Under the pieces are notes generated by a model that saw only the letters and a list, made by a program, of their open reading frames with translations, ran no database searches and had not been told where the DNA came from. Both the position numbers and the translations under genes were made by a program. 32,130 nucleotides of DNA from Spirogloea muscicola (taxonomy: Eukaryota; Streptophyta; Zygnematophyceae; Spirogloeales; Spirogloeaceae), in the NCBI GenBank assembly GCA_009602725.1, contig WELB01000280.1, positions 69,593 through 101,722 on the forward strand, written 5' to 3'. Shown piece after piece: positions 1 to 9,675 of this stretch; position 1 is the first letter of the stretch; every line of letters begins with the position of its first letter.

Positions 1-1400
1 ACCCTGGCCCAGCGCCGCCGCCTTTGCGGCGCCTGCACGTGCTTGGCCTCGTTGACCGGCTTGGACTGCCGAGCCGACATCCGCTGACTCACAAGGCAGC
101 TGGTGACTTGAGGACGTGCCACGTGTTACATCAATCGTTCTTTCGTGAATGTCTTAGAAGACTCGCCGAAAGAATGACGATGACTCTATCAAGTATGCGG
201 CGATGGCTGTAGAGAGAGAAGTAGTGGCCAGCCCAGATACGTAAGAACAATGTTGGAAGGGGCTAGAAAGGCGCTGAATTTATGCAAGAGAGAGTGCTCG
301 TGAACTCAAGAGGGGAGGCGGAAGCAAGCACGTACACTGCTTGGTGGAAGAAAACGTAAAAGAATCCAGAGGGACTGGGGAAGAAGCGCTGTCTCAGAGC
401 TTGATCAGGATGGAGGACTTAGTGACCACGAGGGAGGAGCCGCAAAGCCGAAAGGTAGCAGCTGGAAAGCAATCCCTTTGAGGAAAGCCAAGGCCGCAAC
501 TACGAGCACGGCCGGCACGCGGGTGCAAGGAGTGGGCCATGGACCGCTGGAGGGAGATAGAGAGGCGCGTAGGACCTGAGCTAAGAGCCAGCGGCGTTTG
601 AAGTCAGCGCTGCTCAACTCGCCTGCACAAGGTTTAGGGGCGTTCGAAACCCTTACATCAACAGAAAAGCTTCCTCTCTACGGCCGCAAGTGGGAGCGAC
701 TTTTTGGCTGGTCACAGCCATCGCCTTATATTGAAACAGCTGTTCTGAATAGTTAATAGCAGGCGGAAACGAGAGAAGAAGCTCTCCTACAGAAAGCTCC
801 TTCACAGAGAAAAGAAAGCTCTTCCAAGGGGGCAACACTTGTGTACGAGAGAGGCAAGCCCAGTTGAGTGGACAAGTCCGAAGAAGCCGGCAAGTGCAAA
901 ACCGCAGTGGCTACTGCGAGTGGGTGTTCTATAAGAGCAAGTCAGCAGCCGAGAGTCCGAGTATTTAGGAGCCAAGAAAGATCTGCCACGCCGAGACCTG
1001 AGGCGGCAGCCAAAGAGCGGCCTGCCTGCGAGAAGAGAGAGAGAGGGGCCCAGAAATGCAAACCAGCTTGAATGGCAAGCTATTTGACCTCATTGGCCGG
1101 CCGGCCGGCAATCGGGCGTACCTGGCGTACTCTCGATGTCTGCTCTTCTGCAAGCTCTGGGGGCCGCCTGGCCTCTATGAGTGGGTGTCCCACGCTGACT
1201 TGCACGCAGCAGCGAACATGCACCTGAGTGGCCTTTTCGGCCTGAAGACGTGGTTCTTCCTTGTGCCTTGGAGGCGCAACGTGATCCATCGACCTCCGCG
1301 TGGATGACGTTGCTGTGCTCGTGTGATGCGGGACACCAGCTGCTACTGCGTGGCGGTGTTGGTACTAGGAGAGGCTGCATCCAGCGAGACTGCTGGTCTA
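1..1400. other. Gene-poor region with decayed dispersed repeats
   Basis: No coding region is supportable; the open frames are short and resemble nothing I know. A small hairpin lies at 12-32, with 7-bp arms GCGCCGC and GCGGCGC. Around 701-745 there is a diverged copy of the dispersed hairpin repeat seen many times later in the window (ggctggtcacagccatcgcc). A reverse-oriented trace lies near 225-235, and another near 870-1040. The block at about 985-1050 resembles 8695-8745 (gccacgccga followed by gaggcgg and a gcggcctg stretch). The whole stretch therefore reads as old repeat debris next to the retroelement that follows. Confidence 0.5.
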
Positions 1401-1419
1401 TGTCGCCCGCCACCCAGTT

Positions 1420-1881
1420 CTTGGTGCTGTACACTCGGTACAGACGATGCCATTTGAGGGGCTGGTTATTAATGCACCGGCTAGGATCCTTATGGACTCA
1501 AGGGCCACTGCGTCCTGAGTCGATAGAACTTGATGTCCATGGCTTATATGAAATTCACTGCTTTGGAGCGCGGGAGATTGGCCAATGGCCAACCCACCGA
1601 TGTGCTGAATTTATGCTGAGTCTCCATTTGCATCCAGAATTTAGAGCCATTGTGTCTTCTTAGCCATTGAGCTGGCTGGGAATTTTGATGTGTCTTTGGA
1701 GGATGAGTGGCTTGGTGCCACGTCAGCATGCCTTGACTTTGAGCGTCATACTTGCACTGCACAACGTGGCGCACGGCGCCTTGTCCTTTGCATGAGGATG
1801 ATTGGCTTGGTGCCACATCAGCATGCCTTGACTTTGATCGTCAAAATTGCACTGCACAACGTGGCGCACGCGCCTAATTAA
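1420..1881 (+). pseudogene. Gypsy aspartic protease remnant
   Basis: At about 1438-1510 one frame reads PFEGLVINAPARILMDSRAT, which is the neighbourhood of the retropepsin active site. The expected D-S/T-G has become D-S-R, so the catalytic triad motif is broken, and a TGA follows shortly. Downstream (1690-1780) a frame contains EWLGATSACLDFERHTC, typical of the conserved D-W-L segment at the end of gypsy proteases, here with E in place of the usual D. A 95-bp tandem duplication repeats this segment in a shifted frame. The product cannot be functional. Confidence 0.7.
1700..1874 (+). repeat. 95-bp tandem duplication inside the gypsy remnant
   Basis: The unit at 1700-1780 (starting aggatgagtggcttggtgcc) recurs at 1795-1874 (aggatgattggcttggtgcc) with a period of 95 bases and only a handful of substitutions. 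The duplicated part encodes the end of the protease domain. The two copies differ by point changes and a 1-bp indel, so the duplication is not brand new. Confidence 0.9.
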
Positions 1882-2084
1882 TTGCAATGAGCACTTCTTC
1901 AGACCGCCATGGGCTGGGCGGCTGGCAGTTCGACTCTGCTGTTGCCACGCGGATGACGAAGCTGCTTCACAAGCAAGCGGTCGAGTCCGCGTACCTTGTG
2001 TTGATGACGTCGTGTGACGAGTCTGCCCCTGACTCGTTTGTGAGTTGAGTGCTGATTCCTCACAATGGGGGGGTTCTTGATAAC

Positions 2085-3030
2085 CTGCTGGATGAGTACT
2101 TGGGTGTGGTACCCAAGACTTCCGGACGATCTACCTCCTTACCGAGGTGTGGCTCATACCATTCGGATGGAGCCAGGCGCTGAGCCGCCGTACAGACCAA
2201 TAAGCCGACAGATTCCTCTCGAGTCTCGAGAAATGCAAAGCCAATATGATTTTGCTAAGGAAGGGTCGTGGGGAGCCTTCTCAGTCGCCGTACAGTGCAC
2301 CGACCTCCTTCGTGCAGAGAAACGACGGCATTTGCATGTGCATCGTTGCTCGAGCTTTTGGCAAGCTCACTATCAAGAACCGATATTCTTTGCCATGAGG
2401 GCAAAGACGGGCTGTGCGTCGACCCCAAGACGAGTTTTGGTCAAACAGGGTTGGCCTGTGCCACGGAATGTGCCTCAGCTGCGAACCTTTTAGGGATTCG
2501 TGATCGACTTCCGGAACTTCCTAGAAGGCTTTGGGAACTTGGCAATTCCTCTTACGCGGCTCGCTCGTAAGGACGTACCCAGGGAGTGGTCGTCCGAATG
2601 CCAGAGGGGATTCGAGGATATCCAACAGGCTCTTACATGTCCGCCTGTACTTGCCTTTCCTCGAGAAGGCGTGCCGTATGAGCTGATTTGTGACGCCTCG
2701 TTGACCGGCATCGGTTGCCGTGGTCGTGTACGAGGGCCACCTGATAGCGTTCGAGAGTCGCCTGCTGATCCCGAACGGCGAAACGACACTACGGGTGAGC
2801 AAGAGCTGCTGGCTGTGGTGCACACCTTACGCGTTTGGCGTTGCTACCTGGAAGGTGTGGACTTCACAGTAATCACGGATAATTGCCCGTTGACGTAATT
2901 CCACACCCTCAACAGCAACTGACGAGGCGGCAACCTCGGTGAATGCATGGCTCAATTTCACTTCCAGTAGGCGTACCGCCCTGGAAGGCATAATGTTGCG
3001 GACCTGGTGAGCCGCAACATTGCAGGGGCT
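2085..3030 (+). pseudogene. Gypsy reverse transcriptase / RNase H remnant
   Basis: The RT entry motif is visible at about 2115-2230 (LPPYRGVAHTI, then PPYRPISR). It is followed in another frame at about 2265-2395 by EPSQSPYSAPTSFVQKNDG and LTIKNRYSLP, all standard for the RT fingers. The sequence then jumps straight to GKDG-CVDPK at about 2400. The palm segment with the YxDD box is therefore absent through an internal deletion of a few hundred bases. RT C-terminus and RNase H follow (2500-2898, e.g. GEQELLAVVHTLRVWRCYLE and TDNCPL), ending with the YRPGRHNVAD region near 2970-3010. At least four frame changes or stops are present. Confidence 0.85.
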
Positions 3031-3239
3031 GCTGCAGTGCTTGCCTCGAACGCTTTGCGAGATGCGGATGCAGGCATGCGTCCTTCTCGTGGCGCTTCTT
3101 GGCAACCGACTGCCAACCTCTCTGATATGCGTATTCGTGATAGGTATGACACAGCCCCTTAGTTTGCGGAGGCAACCAACGTACGCACACTCTACAATGA
3201 CAATGACTACTGGTGGCACGGCGACGCCATTGTGCTTCG

Positions 3240-3790
3240 GGACTACAATGCCGTGTGGAGCACCAGAATGCAGGAGCTGCATGATATGCCCATACAGTGG
3301 TCATGTGATTGTTGATAAGACCAAGAAGGCTGTGCGACGCCTTTTCCGTGGCCGGGCTTTCCAGCTCATGTACATGTTTTTGTCAATACCTGTGCCACAT
3401 GCCAACGAAGCAAGGCAATCCCTGGCAAGTTAGCCAATTTACTTCAAGCCTTGAAGATTCCTGAGAGGGATTGGGCTGATGAGTGTTGATTGGATCACAC
3501 AATTGCCTAAGACGCGGAATGGGTTTGATGCCATCATCGTCTTTGTGGATCGGTTGAGCAAGATGGTACCCTTTGCTCCGACCAACCATCGTGCTTCGGC
3601 ACGGGATTTTGCTGGCATCTTTGTGGCTAAGGTGTGGAAGTTGCATGGCCTACCCGAAAGGATGGTCTCGGACCGCGATTCTTAATGTCGGGTCACTTCT
3701 GGAAGGAAGTATGCAAAGATTGTAGGCACTGAGCAGGCCATGTCCACAGCCTTCCATCCCAAAAGCGATGGCCAAATGCTGAGGTTGTAT
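3240..3790 (+). pseudogene. Gypsy integrase remnant
   Basis: Frames at 3290-3420 retain GHVIVDKTKKAVRRLF from the zinc-binding region. 3479-3685 retains the catalytic-core start (SVDWITQLPKTRNGFDAI, FVDRLSKMV, then MVSDRDS). The frame is lost just after the second catalytic aspartate. 3690-3790 keeps only scattered similarity (GHFWKEVC). The glutamate of the D,D-35-E triad is not readable, so this copy is dead. Confidence 0.8.
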
Positions 3791-3858
3791 CTGTGGCATT
3801 TCTGCTCTTAATCACACACTTAGAGTCAGAATGTCCTGGTTTGGATTCGAGTATAGGG

Positions 3859-4686
3859 TGTTTTGGAGACAACCCTCATACAGGAGAACGCCAACGCACA
3901 TACGCGCACAGAGCGCAGCGGAAGTCTTACCCTGAGGCACCGCCCTGGGGCGGTGACTCTACCAATAGACTTACAGAGAGCCGGCAGGGCCCGCAGCGAT
4001 GAGCTGCGGCGACGGGCTGGCAGCAGCCGGCAGCAGCAGACCTGTGGCGGCGGCGGCAGCAGCAGGCAGCAGCGGGGCTGGCTAGGCAGCCGCAGGGCTG
4101 TGTCTCTCTCGGACGTTGGTCGACTGAGGAGTCTGACCAAGGCCCACTACTTATAGCGGTTCTCCTGCCACCCCTCCCCTGAGGGTGCGACGAGGGTCGG
4201 CCCCAAGGCCCTCCCTTGGAGGGGCGGGCCTGACAAGGGGACACGACAAACACAACAGGCTGGCACACAGGGCCAGTGGCCTTTAGCACGAGTCCAAGGG
4301 ACTAGCGCCAAGAGGCCGGCGCGCGAGTCCAAGGGACTGGCGCGCTGGACAGTGACTAGCGCCAAGGAGGTGGCGCGCCAGGCCAATAGCCTGGCTCACG
4401 GGGTCAAGGGACTGAGGCCATGCAGCCATGAGGACTGGAGAGCTGGTCAATCCGGTCGGCCCGCGGGGCGCCGGCCTGAGGGAGAGCTGACCCACCCGGC
4501 CGGCCTGCAGGGCGTGAGCCCGAGGCGTGCCGACAGGGTACGGAGCCGGGGACCCTCGAACCGTACTTAGCTACACGGAGTGCAGCCAAGCTACCCGCAC
4601 CGTTTGGGACTCCAAACGGTAGATACGTTACGCTCATGTAAGGTTATCGCGCGCCGTTGGCACCTTCAAACGGCGGAAACGTTACA
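3859..4686 (-). repeat. Putative 3' LTR of the chromovirus
   Basis: Read on the minus strand, a purine-rich tract (aagtggggagg, plus strand 4689-4699) is followed at 4686 by TGTAACGTTTCC, a normal PPT/LTR junction. I place the other end at 3859, where the plus strand reads TGTTTTGGAGAC, giving a TG...CA element of 828 bp. That inner boundary is a guess, because no second LTR exists to align. Features inside: a 9-bp inverted repeat ACCGTTTGG/CCAAACGGT at 4599-4620, a related imperfect one (gccgttgg...tcaaacggc) at about 4653-4675, and two copies of gagtccaagggact near 4291 and 4328. The TATA-like cttatagc near 4150 reads poorly on the minus strand. Confidence 0.55.
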
Positions 4687-4751
4687 TACCTCCCCACTTA
4701 GATGTTCACGTCCTCGGGAACAAGAAGGGAGCACGACAGATACCCAGGGTG

Positions 4752-7017
4752 TTAAGCCCTGCCTTCCCGGCGGGAAGGTTTTGGACGACGGAGAGAAGAG
4801 GCTTGGCCTCCTGTCAAATACTTCTGGACGCGGGAAGGGCAATTGGCAAGATTGGCCGCTGGTTCCCAGGTATTGTGCTCAGGCCCAAAGCCGAGCCACT
4901 TGATGAGGTACTCACGGGACTTACGACGCCCACGGAGAGTGTCCCGGTGTGACAAGATCTCCTCCACTTGAAACTCCTCCGCGCCATCAACGACGAGGGG
5001 AGGTGGGGGCGGTTGGACACGGCCATCCGTATGGTATGGCTCGAGTTGAGACACATGGAAAACGTTGTGGATTTTCCAATGTACCGGTGTATCAATCTCA
5101 TATGCGACCTTGCCGACAAGGCGCATGACACGGAAAGGTCCAACCCACTTTGGTAGCAACTTAGGCGTACCAACAGCCCGCAAGACTAAGTGCTTAGTGC
5201 TCAAGAGCACTTGGGCACCGACGTCGAAGGACACATGCCTGCGACGGCGATCAGCATACTGCTTTTGCCGGTTCTGAGCAATTATCAAGAATTGCTTAGC
5301 CCTCTGCTGAGCTTCCAGGAGAGTACCGGTAAAGCTTACAGCGGCCGGAACGCGCTCCGGCCTCCCCACCTGCAAAGGTGATCGGGGATGCTGACCATAA
5401 TTCAGGAAGAAGGGTGTGTTTTTGGTAGAGTCATGAAAGGCATTGTTCACAGCATATTCCGCTGGAGCAAGATACACATCCCAGTCAGTTTGACTGGGGT
5501 TTACGAAGTGCCTGAGCATGTCTTCCAAAACCCGGTTCATCCGTTCGGTCTGACCGTCCGTCTGGGGATGGAAAGCCGTGGACATGGATTGCTTCGTGCC
5601 GAGAAGCCTGCACACTTCTTTCCAGAAGTGACCCGTGAAGCGAGGATCGCGGTCAGACACGATGCGCTCGGGTACTCCGTGCAGTTTCCATACGCGGTCC
5701 ACAAATATGCCAGCGAATTCCTTAGCGGAAACCCTTGTGGTCGTAGGTACAAAGTGCACCATTTTACTCAAACGATCCACAAACACGACAATGGCGTCAT
5801 AGCCGTTGCGCGTCTTGGGCAACTGGGTGATGAAATCCACACTGACATCAGACCAGTTTCGCGGTGGAATAGCCAAAGGTTGGAGCAACCCGGCAGGCTT
5901 GTGAGAGCGTGCCTTACTACGCTGGCAGGTGGCACAAGTCTTCACAAAAGACTTTACGTGACTTGACAAGCGCGGCCACCAAAAGAGAAGCTGGATAGCT
6001 TTCTTTGTCTTTCCCATACCCAAATGACCACTGTACGGAGGCTCATGCATCTCTTGCATGATACTAGTGCGCAAGGCATTGCAGTTGGGCACCACAATGG
6101 CGTCACCTCGCCACCAGAAGCCTTGGTCATGTACTACTGTGCGTGGTTTCATTGCAGATGCAAACCAAGGGTCTGTGCCATACCCATCACGAATACGCAC
6201 ATACAGCTCAGAGAGGTTGGTGGTGCTCTGCGCTGCGGCCCCACGGGTAGGCCGCACGTCTGCAGTCTGAACCCTTGTGGCACACAAGACAGGCGCCACA
6301 GCAGCCCCTACAATGTTGCGGCTCACCGGGTCCGCCACATTGGTACGTCCAGGGCGGTACAACCACTGGAATTGGAGTTTTGCCATGCTCTCAGCCCACC
6401 GAGCTTGACGCCTGCTCAACTGCTGCTGTGTGTGAAAGTAGGTCAACGGGCAATGATCCGTTACGACCGTAAGTTCGACACCCTCGAGATAGCATCGCCA
6501 CAGACGGAGGGCGTGCACAACAGCAAGGAGCTCCTGCTCACCCGTAGTATAATTTCGCTCTGCAGGATTGAGCAGGCGACTTTCGAATGCTACGGGATGA
6601 CCCTCCTGCAGGAGAACGGCACCAATGCCGATCAAAGAGGCGTCACATACGACTTCATACGGCACGCCTTCTCGATGCAAAGCCAAAACGGGTGGTGATA
6701 CCAGGACCCGTTTATATCCTCAAACGCCTTCTGGCATTCGGACGTCCACCCCCATGGTACGTCCTTACGAGTGAGCTTCGTAAGAGGAGATGCCATGCTT
6801 CCATATCCTTGAAGGAATTTTCGGAAATAATTTGCGAATCCCAAAAAGGAACGCAACTGCGGCACAGTCCGCGGCACAGGCCAGTCCTTTACTACTACTG
6901 TCTTTTTGGGGTCGACGCGCACCCCGTCTTTGCCCACCACATGCCCTAAGTACGTTAACTCGGGCTGGTTGAATACACACTTGGAGGTCTTGGCATACAA
7001 ATGATTTTCACGTAGCA
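4752..7017 (-). pseudogene. pol: Chromovirus pol (RT tail, RNase H, integrase, chromodomain)
   Basis: The 4752-6686 frame (644 codons) is open throughout. RNase H occupies residues 1-125 (acidic residues in VCDAS, GEQELL, TDHCPL and NVADPVS). The HHCC zinc-binding region is at about 214-257 (H..H, CATC). The integrase core has Asp284, Asp345 and Glu381, with exact D-35-E spacing. The GPY/F motif lies near 514-519 (KWVGPF), and the chromodomain at about 571-624 (FQVEEILSHR, YLIKWLGF, NTWEPA). A second frame at 6715-7017 supplies the RT C-terminus (LGHVVGKDG, FLGFANYFRKFLQGYG). The two frames join by a single-base deletion at about 6711-6713, in an A run of the coding strand. The integrase and chromodomain look functional; the element as a whole does not. 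Confidence 0.87.
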
Positions 7018-7497
7018 TGTAACGAATGCTGTGGATCGCCAAGCCCGGGCTGCCGGCAGCGCAAGGAGAAGCGGGAGGCATTGGGATGGGGCCGCAACGG
7101 TAAAACTGAGCAACGGTTACTGCAGGGGCAAGTGTCCAGGGGTCCGAGGTTGGGTGAAGAACTCACCCCCTCTCCCATCTCGGGTGCCCCCTTTATAGCC
7201 CGACGGACTGCGAGCCCGGCCATACGGGCCCGGGTGGGATATTCGGCACCCAGTCTCTCGTTGATGACCCGTCCACGACCTGTCGACGGCTATCAACGGG
7301 CTACCACCGACAATCTAGCCGTCCATCGGCAACCACCGCCATACTGACGGTCCCCCGTCACTAGCAGCTGACGGTCTCTACCCCCAGGCTGTGGTCAGCC
7401 GTCATCACTAACGGCTAACGACGCCGTCAAGGCAGTCTACAGCTCTGCCACCTCCCGTCGCCGTTCCAACGCCAGCACCATGCTGTCTCGCGTGTAA
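7018..7497 (-). repeat. Repeat A, left copy (LTR-like, with TATA box)
   Basis: This 480-bp block matches 7697-8152 in opposite orientation at high identity. Read on the minus strand it ends ...GCATTCGTTACA, directly against the truncated retroelement at 7017. It starts TTACACGCGAGACAGC where the right copy has TGACACGCGAGACAGC. A TATA box (TATAAAG on the minus strand, 7192-7198) sits centrally. TG...CA ends and an internal TATA are what an LTR looks like, but no polypurine tract, primer site or coding region accompanies it. It differs from the LTR at 3859-4686. It may be a solo LTR of another family or a duplicated promoter. Confidence 0.75.
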
Positions 7498-7501
7498 CGA
7501 A

Positions 7502-7703
7502 TTTACATGGCTGGAATGTCAATGCAGCTGTAATGTATTAACAGATGCCTGGAGATTAGATACCTCATCCGGCTGATAAATAAATTGACTGTCAGTGCCG
7601 CAGGAAAGGCTTGACAGATGCCTGGAGACGGACAATTTCACCAGGCTGGGCAGCGTGGCTTTGATATAGAGCTGAGAGCGGCGCAACCCGGAGTCGTGAC
7701 ACG
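7502..7703 (+). repeat. Repeat B, left arm of inverted pair
   Basis: About 200 bp starting tttacatggctggaatgtca. It matches the reverse complement of 8156-8350 with scattered substitutions and a small insertion near 7630. The outermost and innermost ends are both well conserved (innermost ggagtcgtgacacg). It overlaps the first bases of repeat A's right copy. Confidence 0.88.
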
Positions 7704-8152
7704 CGAGACAGCATGGCGCTGGCGCTGGAACGGCGACGGGAGGTGGCAGCGCTGTAGACTGCCTTGACGGCATTGCTAGCCGTTAGTATTGACGGGGATG
7801 ATAGACGGCTGACGATAGCCTGGGGGTAGTGACCGTCAGCTGCGAGTGACGGGTAGATTGTCGGTGGTAGCCGTTGTTAGCCGTCGACAGGTCGTGGACG
7901 GGTCATCAACGAGAGACTGGGTGCCGAATAACCCACCCGGGCCCGTATGGCCGGGCTCGCAGTCCGTCGGGCTATAAAGGGGGCACCCGAGATGGGAGAG
8001 GGGGTGAGTTCTTCACCCAACCTCGGACCCCTGGACCCTTGCCCCTGCAGTAACCGTTTGTCAATTTTACCGTTGCGGCCCCATCCCAATGCCTCCCGCT
8101 TCTCCTTGCGCTGCCGGCAGCCCGGGCTTGGCGATCTACAGCATTCGTTACA
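7697..8152 (+). repeat. Repeat A, right copy (LTR-like, plus orientation)
   Basis: A 456-bp copy of repeat A in the reverse orientation to 7018-7497. It starts TGACACGCGAGACAGC and ends GCATTCGTTACA, so the termini are TG...CA. It fills almost exactly the space between the two inverted B arms. A TATA box lies at 7973-7980 and a GTGAGT...CTGCAG pair at 8004-8050, too close to be a normal intron. After it an ATG at 8089 opens a 78-codon frame that runs across the A/B junction and shows no known domain. I do not call that frame a gene. Confidence 0.78.
7973..7980 (+). promoter_or_regulatory. TATA box in repeat A (right copy)
   Basis: TATAAAGG within ggctataaagggggcacc is a canonical TATA element. 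The same sequence occurs on the minus strand of the left copy (7192-7198), so the two copies would fire away from each other. Being conserved in both copies supports a functional promoter, but no transcript can be shown from sequence. Confidence 0.5.
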
Positions 8153-8155
8153 TTG

Positions 8156-8350
8156 CGTGTCACGACTCCGGGTTGCGCCGCTCTCAGCTCTATGTTAAAG
8201 CCACGCTGCCCAGCCTGGTGAAATCTCCAGGCATCTGTCAAGCCTTTCCTGCGGCACTGACTGTCAATCTATTAATTAGCCGAATGAGATGTCTAGTCTC
8301 CAGGCATCTGTCAATACGTTACTGATGCATTGACATTCCAGCCATGTAAA
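8156..8350 (-). repeat. Repeat B, right arm of inverted pair
   Basis: Reverse-complement partner of 7502-7703, beginning cgtgtcacgactccggg and ending ttccagccatgtaaa. Together the two arms form a 195-200 bp terminal inverted repeat around repeat A. This is the architecture of a foldback-type or MITE-like DNA element, or of an inverted duplication made during repair. Confidence 0.88.
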
Positions 8351-8787
8351 ATTGTTATATTCATCGCCTGGCTGCCACTCTGGGCATGAGGCGGGGCAAC
8401 TTCCGTCTGGCCGCTCTGTTCCAACATGCGGCTGTTGACCAGGGCTGACTGAGCAGCCATCACATATAAGACACTTATTCTGCTGAGTGGTCTGCGCTTT
8501 CCGACCCTTGTGGCCCTTGTCCACCAACTTTTGCTGGTCTCGTACAGCCATCGCCCCCCAGCAGCCACAAATATGGAGAAGGGGCAGCTCGTCCAAAAGG
8601 CGCGATGGGTGTGGAAGGTTAAGCCACAAAGCAACGGCCGGAGGAGTCGGAAAGGGTACACTTCTCAGAACCGCAAGTAGGAACCGGAGAATGTCGCCAC
8701 GCCGACATCCAGAGGCGGCCAGCAGCCAAGGCGCGGCCTGCGCGCGAATGCGCGGCGGACGCATGGGTCGCCGAAGCGAGAGAAAAT
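8351..8787. other. No gene recognised
   Basis: I see no convincing gene here. The stretch 8480-8560 (ctgcgctttccgacccttgtggcccttgtcc ... gtctcgtacagccatcgcccc) is a diverged copy of the dispersed repeat, in the same order as near 20190-20250. About 8695-8745 matches the repeat trace near 985-1050. Confidence 0.4.
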
Positions 8788-9416
8788 TGTATTGAAGGAT
8801 CGAGGGCCTGAGTGGCCAGGTACAAAGGCAAGCAGACTGACAGAGATTGACAGATAGGAAGAATGGAGAGGCGAGGCAGGATGCGCGAGGCCAGCCGCAC
8901 CGCCGCTGTGGGAAGACAGTGGCTCTTCCAAACGTATTCCTGTGGCCTTTGTGGCCTGCGGATATTGTCCATCTTTTCTGGGCTGGCTTTGCTAGCCCCT
9001 CTTTTTCTACGGGCGAGCTATTCCTTGAGGGCTGTGAACAGCCAGCCTGAAAAGATATGACAAGGTAAGGCCGTTCTGTGGAAGGAGGGTTACCTTCCGC
9101 CTGACCGGACCGCGCTGCGAGCTCTTAGGGGCCGGGCCGGTCGTCGCACCGCCAGCCGCCGCGCGCTGGCGCCTGGCCTGCCCTGCACCTTCTTTCTCTC
9201 TGAGTTACCTGCATGGGCTCCGCCGGCTTGCCTCCCCCATCTGGCCTCCTCGCTTCAGCTATTGCTTCAAGAGCTTGTCAATGGCCGTCCCATATCTGGG
9301 CATCAGTTGGCGACCTCTACTCGTGGTCACCGAGCGGGTCAGCTCAGCAGCAAAGTTGCTGTTCTTGTTTTTTGCTTGCCTTTGGACTCGGCCACTCAGG
9401 CCCTGTATCACAATAC
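8788..9416. mobile_element. Candidate non-autonomous element with ~45-bp inverted ends
   Basis: The plus-strand sequence at 8788-8833 (tgtattgaaggatcgagggcctgagtggcc and onward) reappears inverted at about 9374-9416 (gcttgcctttggactcggccactcaggccct). Between them lie a hairpin of the dispersed family at 8980-8998 (GGGCTGGC/GCTAGCCC) and a second at 9030-9043 (GGCTGT/ACAGCC). A single-ended match to the same terminus is found near 18926-18952. No transposase is encoded. Boundaries are approximate and no target duplication was identified. Confidence 0.5.
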
Positions 9417-9508
9417 ACACCTCCAAAGCCCTGCCTCTAAAGCCCACGCCACCTGCCTTGAGCTGCTGCCGGCCTGCTTCCTACCGGACTCTGCCGCCAT
9501 CACCGCCA

Positions 9509-9673
9509 TGGGCAAGAAGGCCGTCTTTGCCGTGGGCAAGAAGGCGAGGAAGGAGCGCGGCGCTCCATTCAAGAGCACCGCGTCCTCATCGCCTGAGCCT
9601 CACGCTTCTTCGTCGCCTGAGCCCCAACCGAGTGATTGTGAGACTCTGGGTCCTGGGCATTCGGTTAGCCCTA
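9509..9673 (+). CDS. Possible orphan first exon, basic Ser/Pro-rich protein
   Basis: An ATG in a strong eukaryotic start context (atcaccgccATGGGC) opens a GC-rich frame. It encodes MGKKAVFAVGKKARKERG followed by a Ser/Pro stretch with two SSSPEP repeats. The frame then runs into repeat DNA starting at about 9676. The codon usage and start context look like a genuine gene start. No downstream exon can be found, because the following sequence is a repeat copy. It may be a gene start captured or interrupted by that element. I do not recognise the protein. Confidence 0.3.
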
Positions 9674-9675
9674 AA

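Larger units (their letters stand above)
1405..3790 (+). mobile_element. Decayed Ty3/gypsy retrotransposon, pol remnants
   Basis: Fragments of a gypsy polyprotein occur in canonical order on the plus strand, in all three frames and interrupted by stops: aspartic protease (about 1420-1780), linker and RT N-terminus (about 1885-2395), RT C-terminus with RNase H (about 2400-3030), and the integrase zinc-binding region and core (about 3240-3790). Translated pieces match the better-preserved minus-strand element at 4752-7017 almost domain for domain, so both belong to one family. No LTR or gag could be placed at its left end. Its right end is lost where the LTR at 3859 begins. The many stops and frameshifts show an old, inactive copy. 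Confidence 0.85.
3859..7017 (-). mobile_element. Ty3/gypsy chromovirus, 5'-truncated
   Basis: On the minus strand the order is the C-terminal part of RT, RNase H, integrase, GPY/F motif, chromodomain, a stop at 4752, a polypurine tract, then an LTR at 4686-3859. The internal region begins abruptly at 7017, in the middle of RT. Gag, protease, the RT catalytic core and the 5' LTR are missing. The breakpoint abuts the precise end of repeat A (7018-7497), so truncation is probably connected with that repeat. An intact chromodomain places it among chromoviruses, a plant, algal, fungal and vertebrate clade of Ty3/gypsy elements. Confidence 0.88.

Noticed and set aside
636-660. tRNA T-arm-like gttcgaaaccc
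   Set aside because: No matching acceptor, D or anticodon arms around it.
7018-7503. GTAACGAAT at 7019-7027 and 7494-7502 as a 9-bp target duplication of repeat A
   Set aside because: The inverted copy of A also begins with GTAACGAAT, so the first occurrence belongs to the repeat itself rather than to the flank.
8004-8050. GTGAGT...CTGCAG pair inside repeat A as an intron
   Set aside because: Only 47 bp, far shorter than the other introns of the window (about 120-310 bp), and no coding sequence flanks it.
8089-8325. Open frame starting in repeat A and crossing into repeat B
   Set aside because: It spans the junction of two repeats, has no domain, and the same ATG in the left copy leads into a different sequence.
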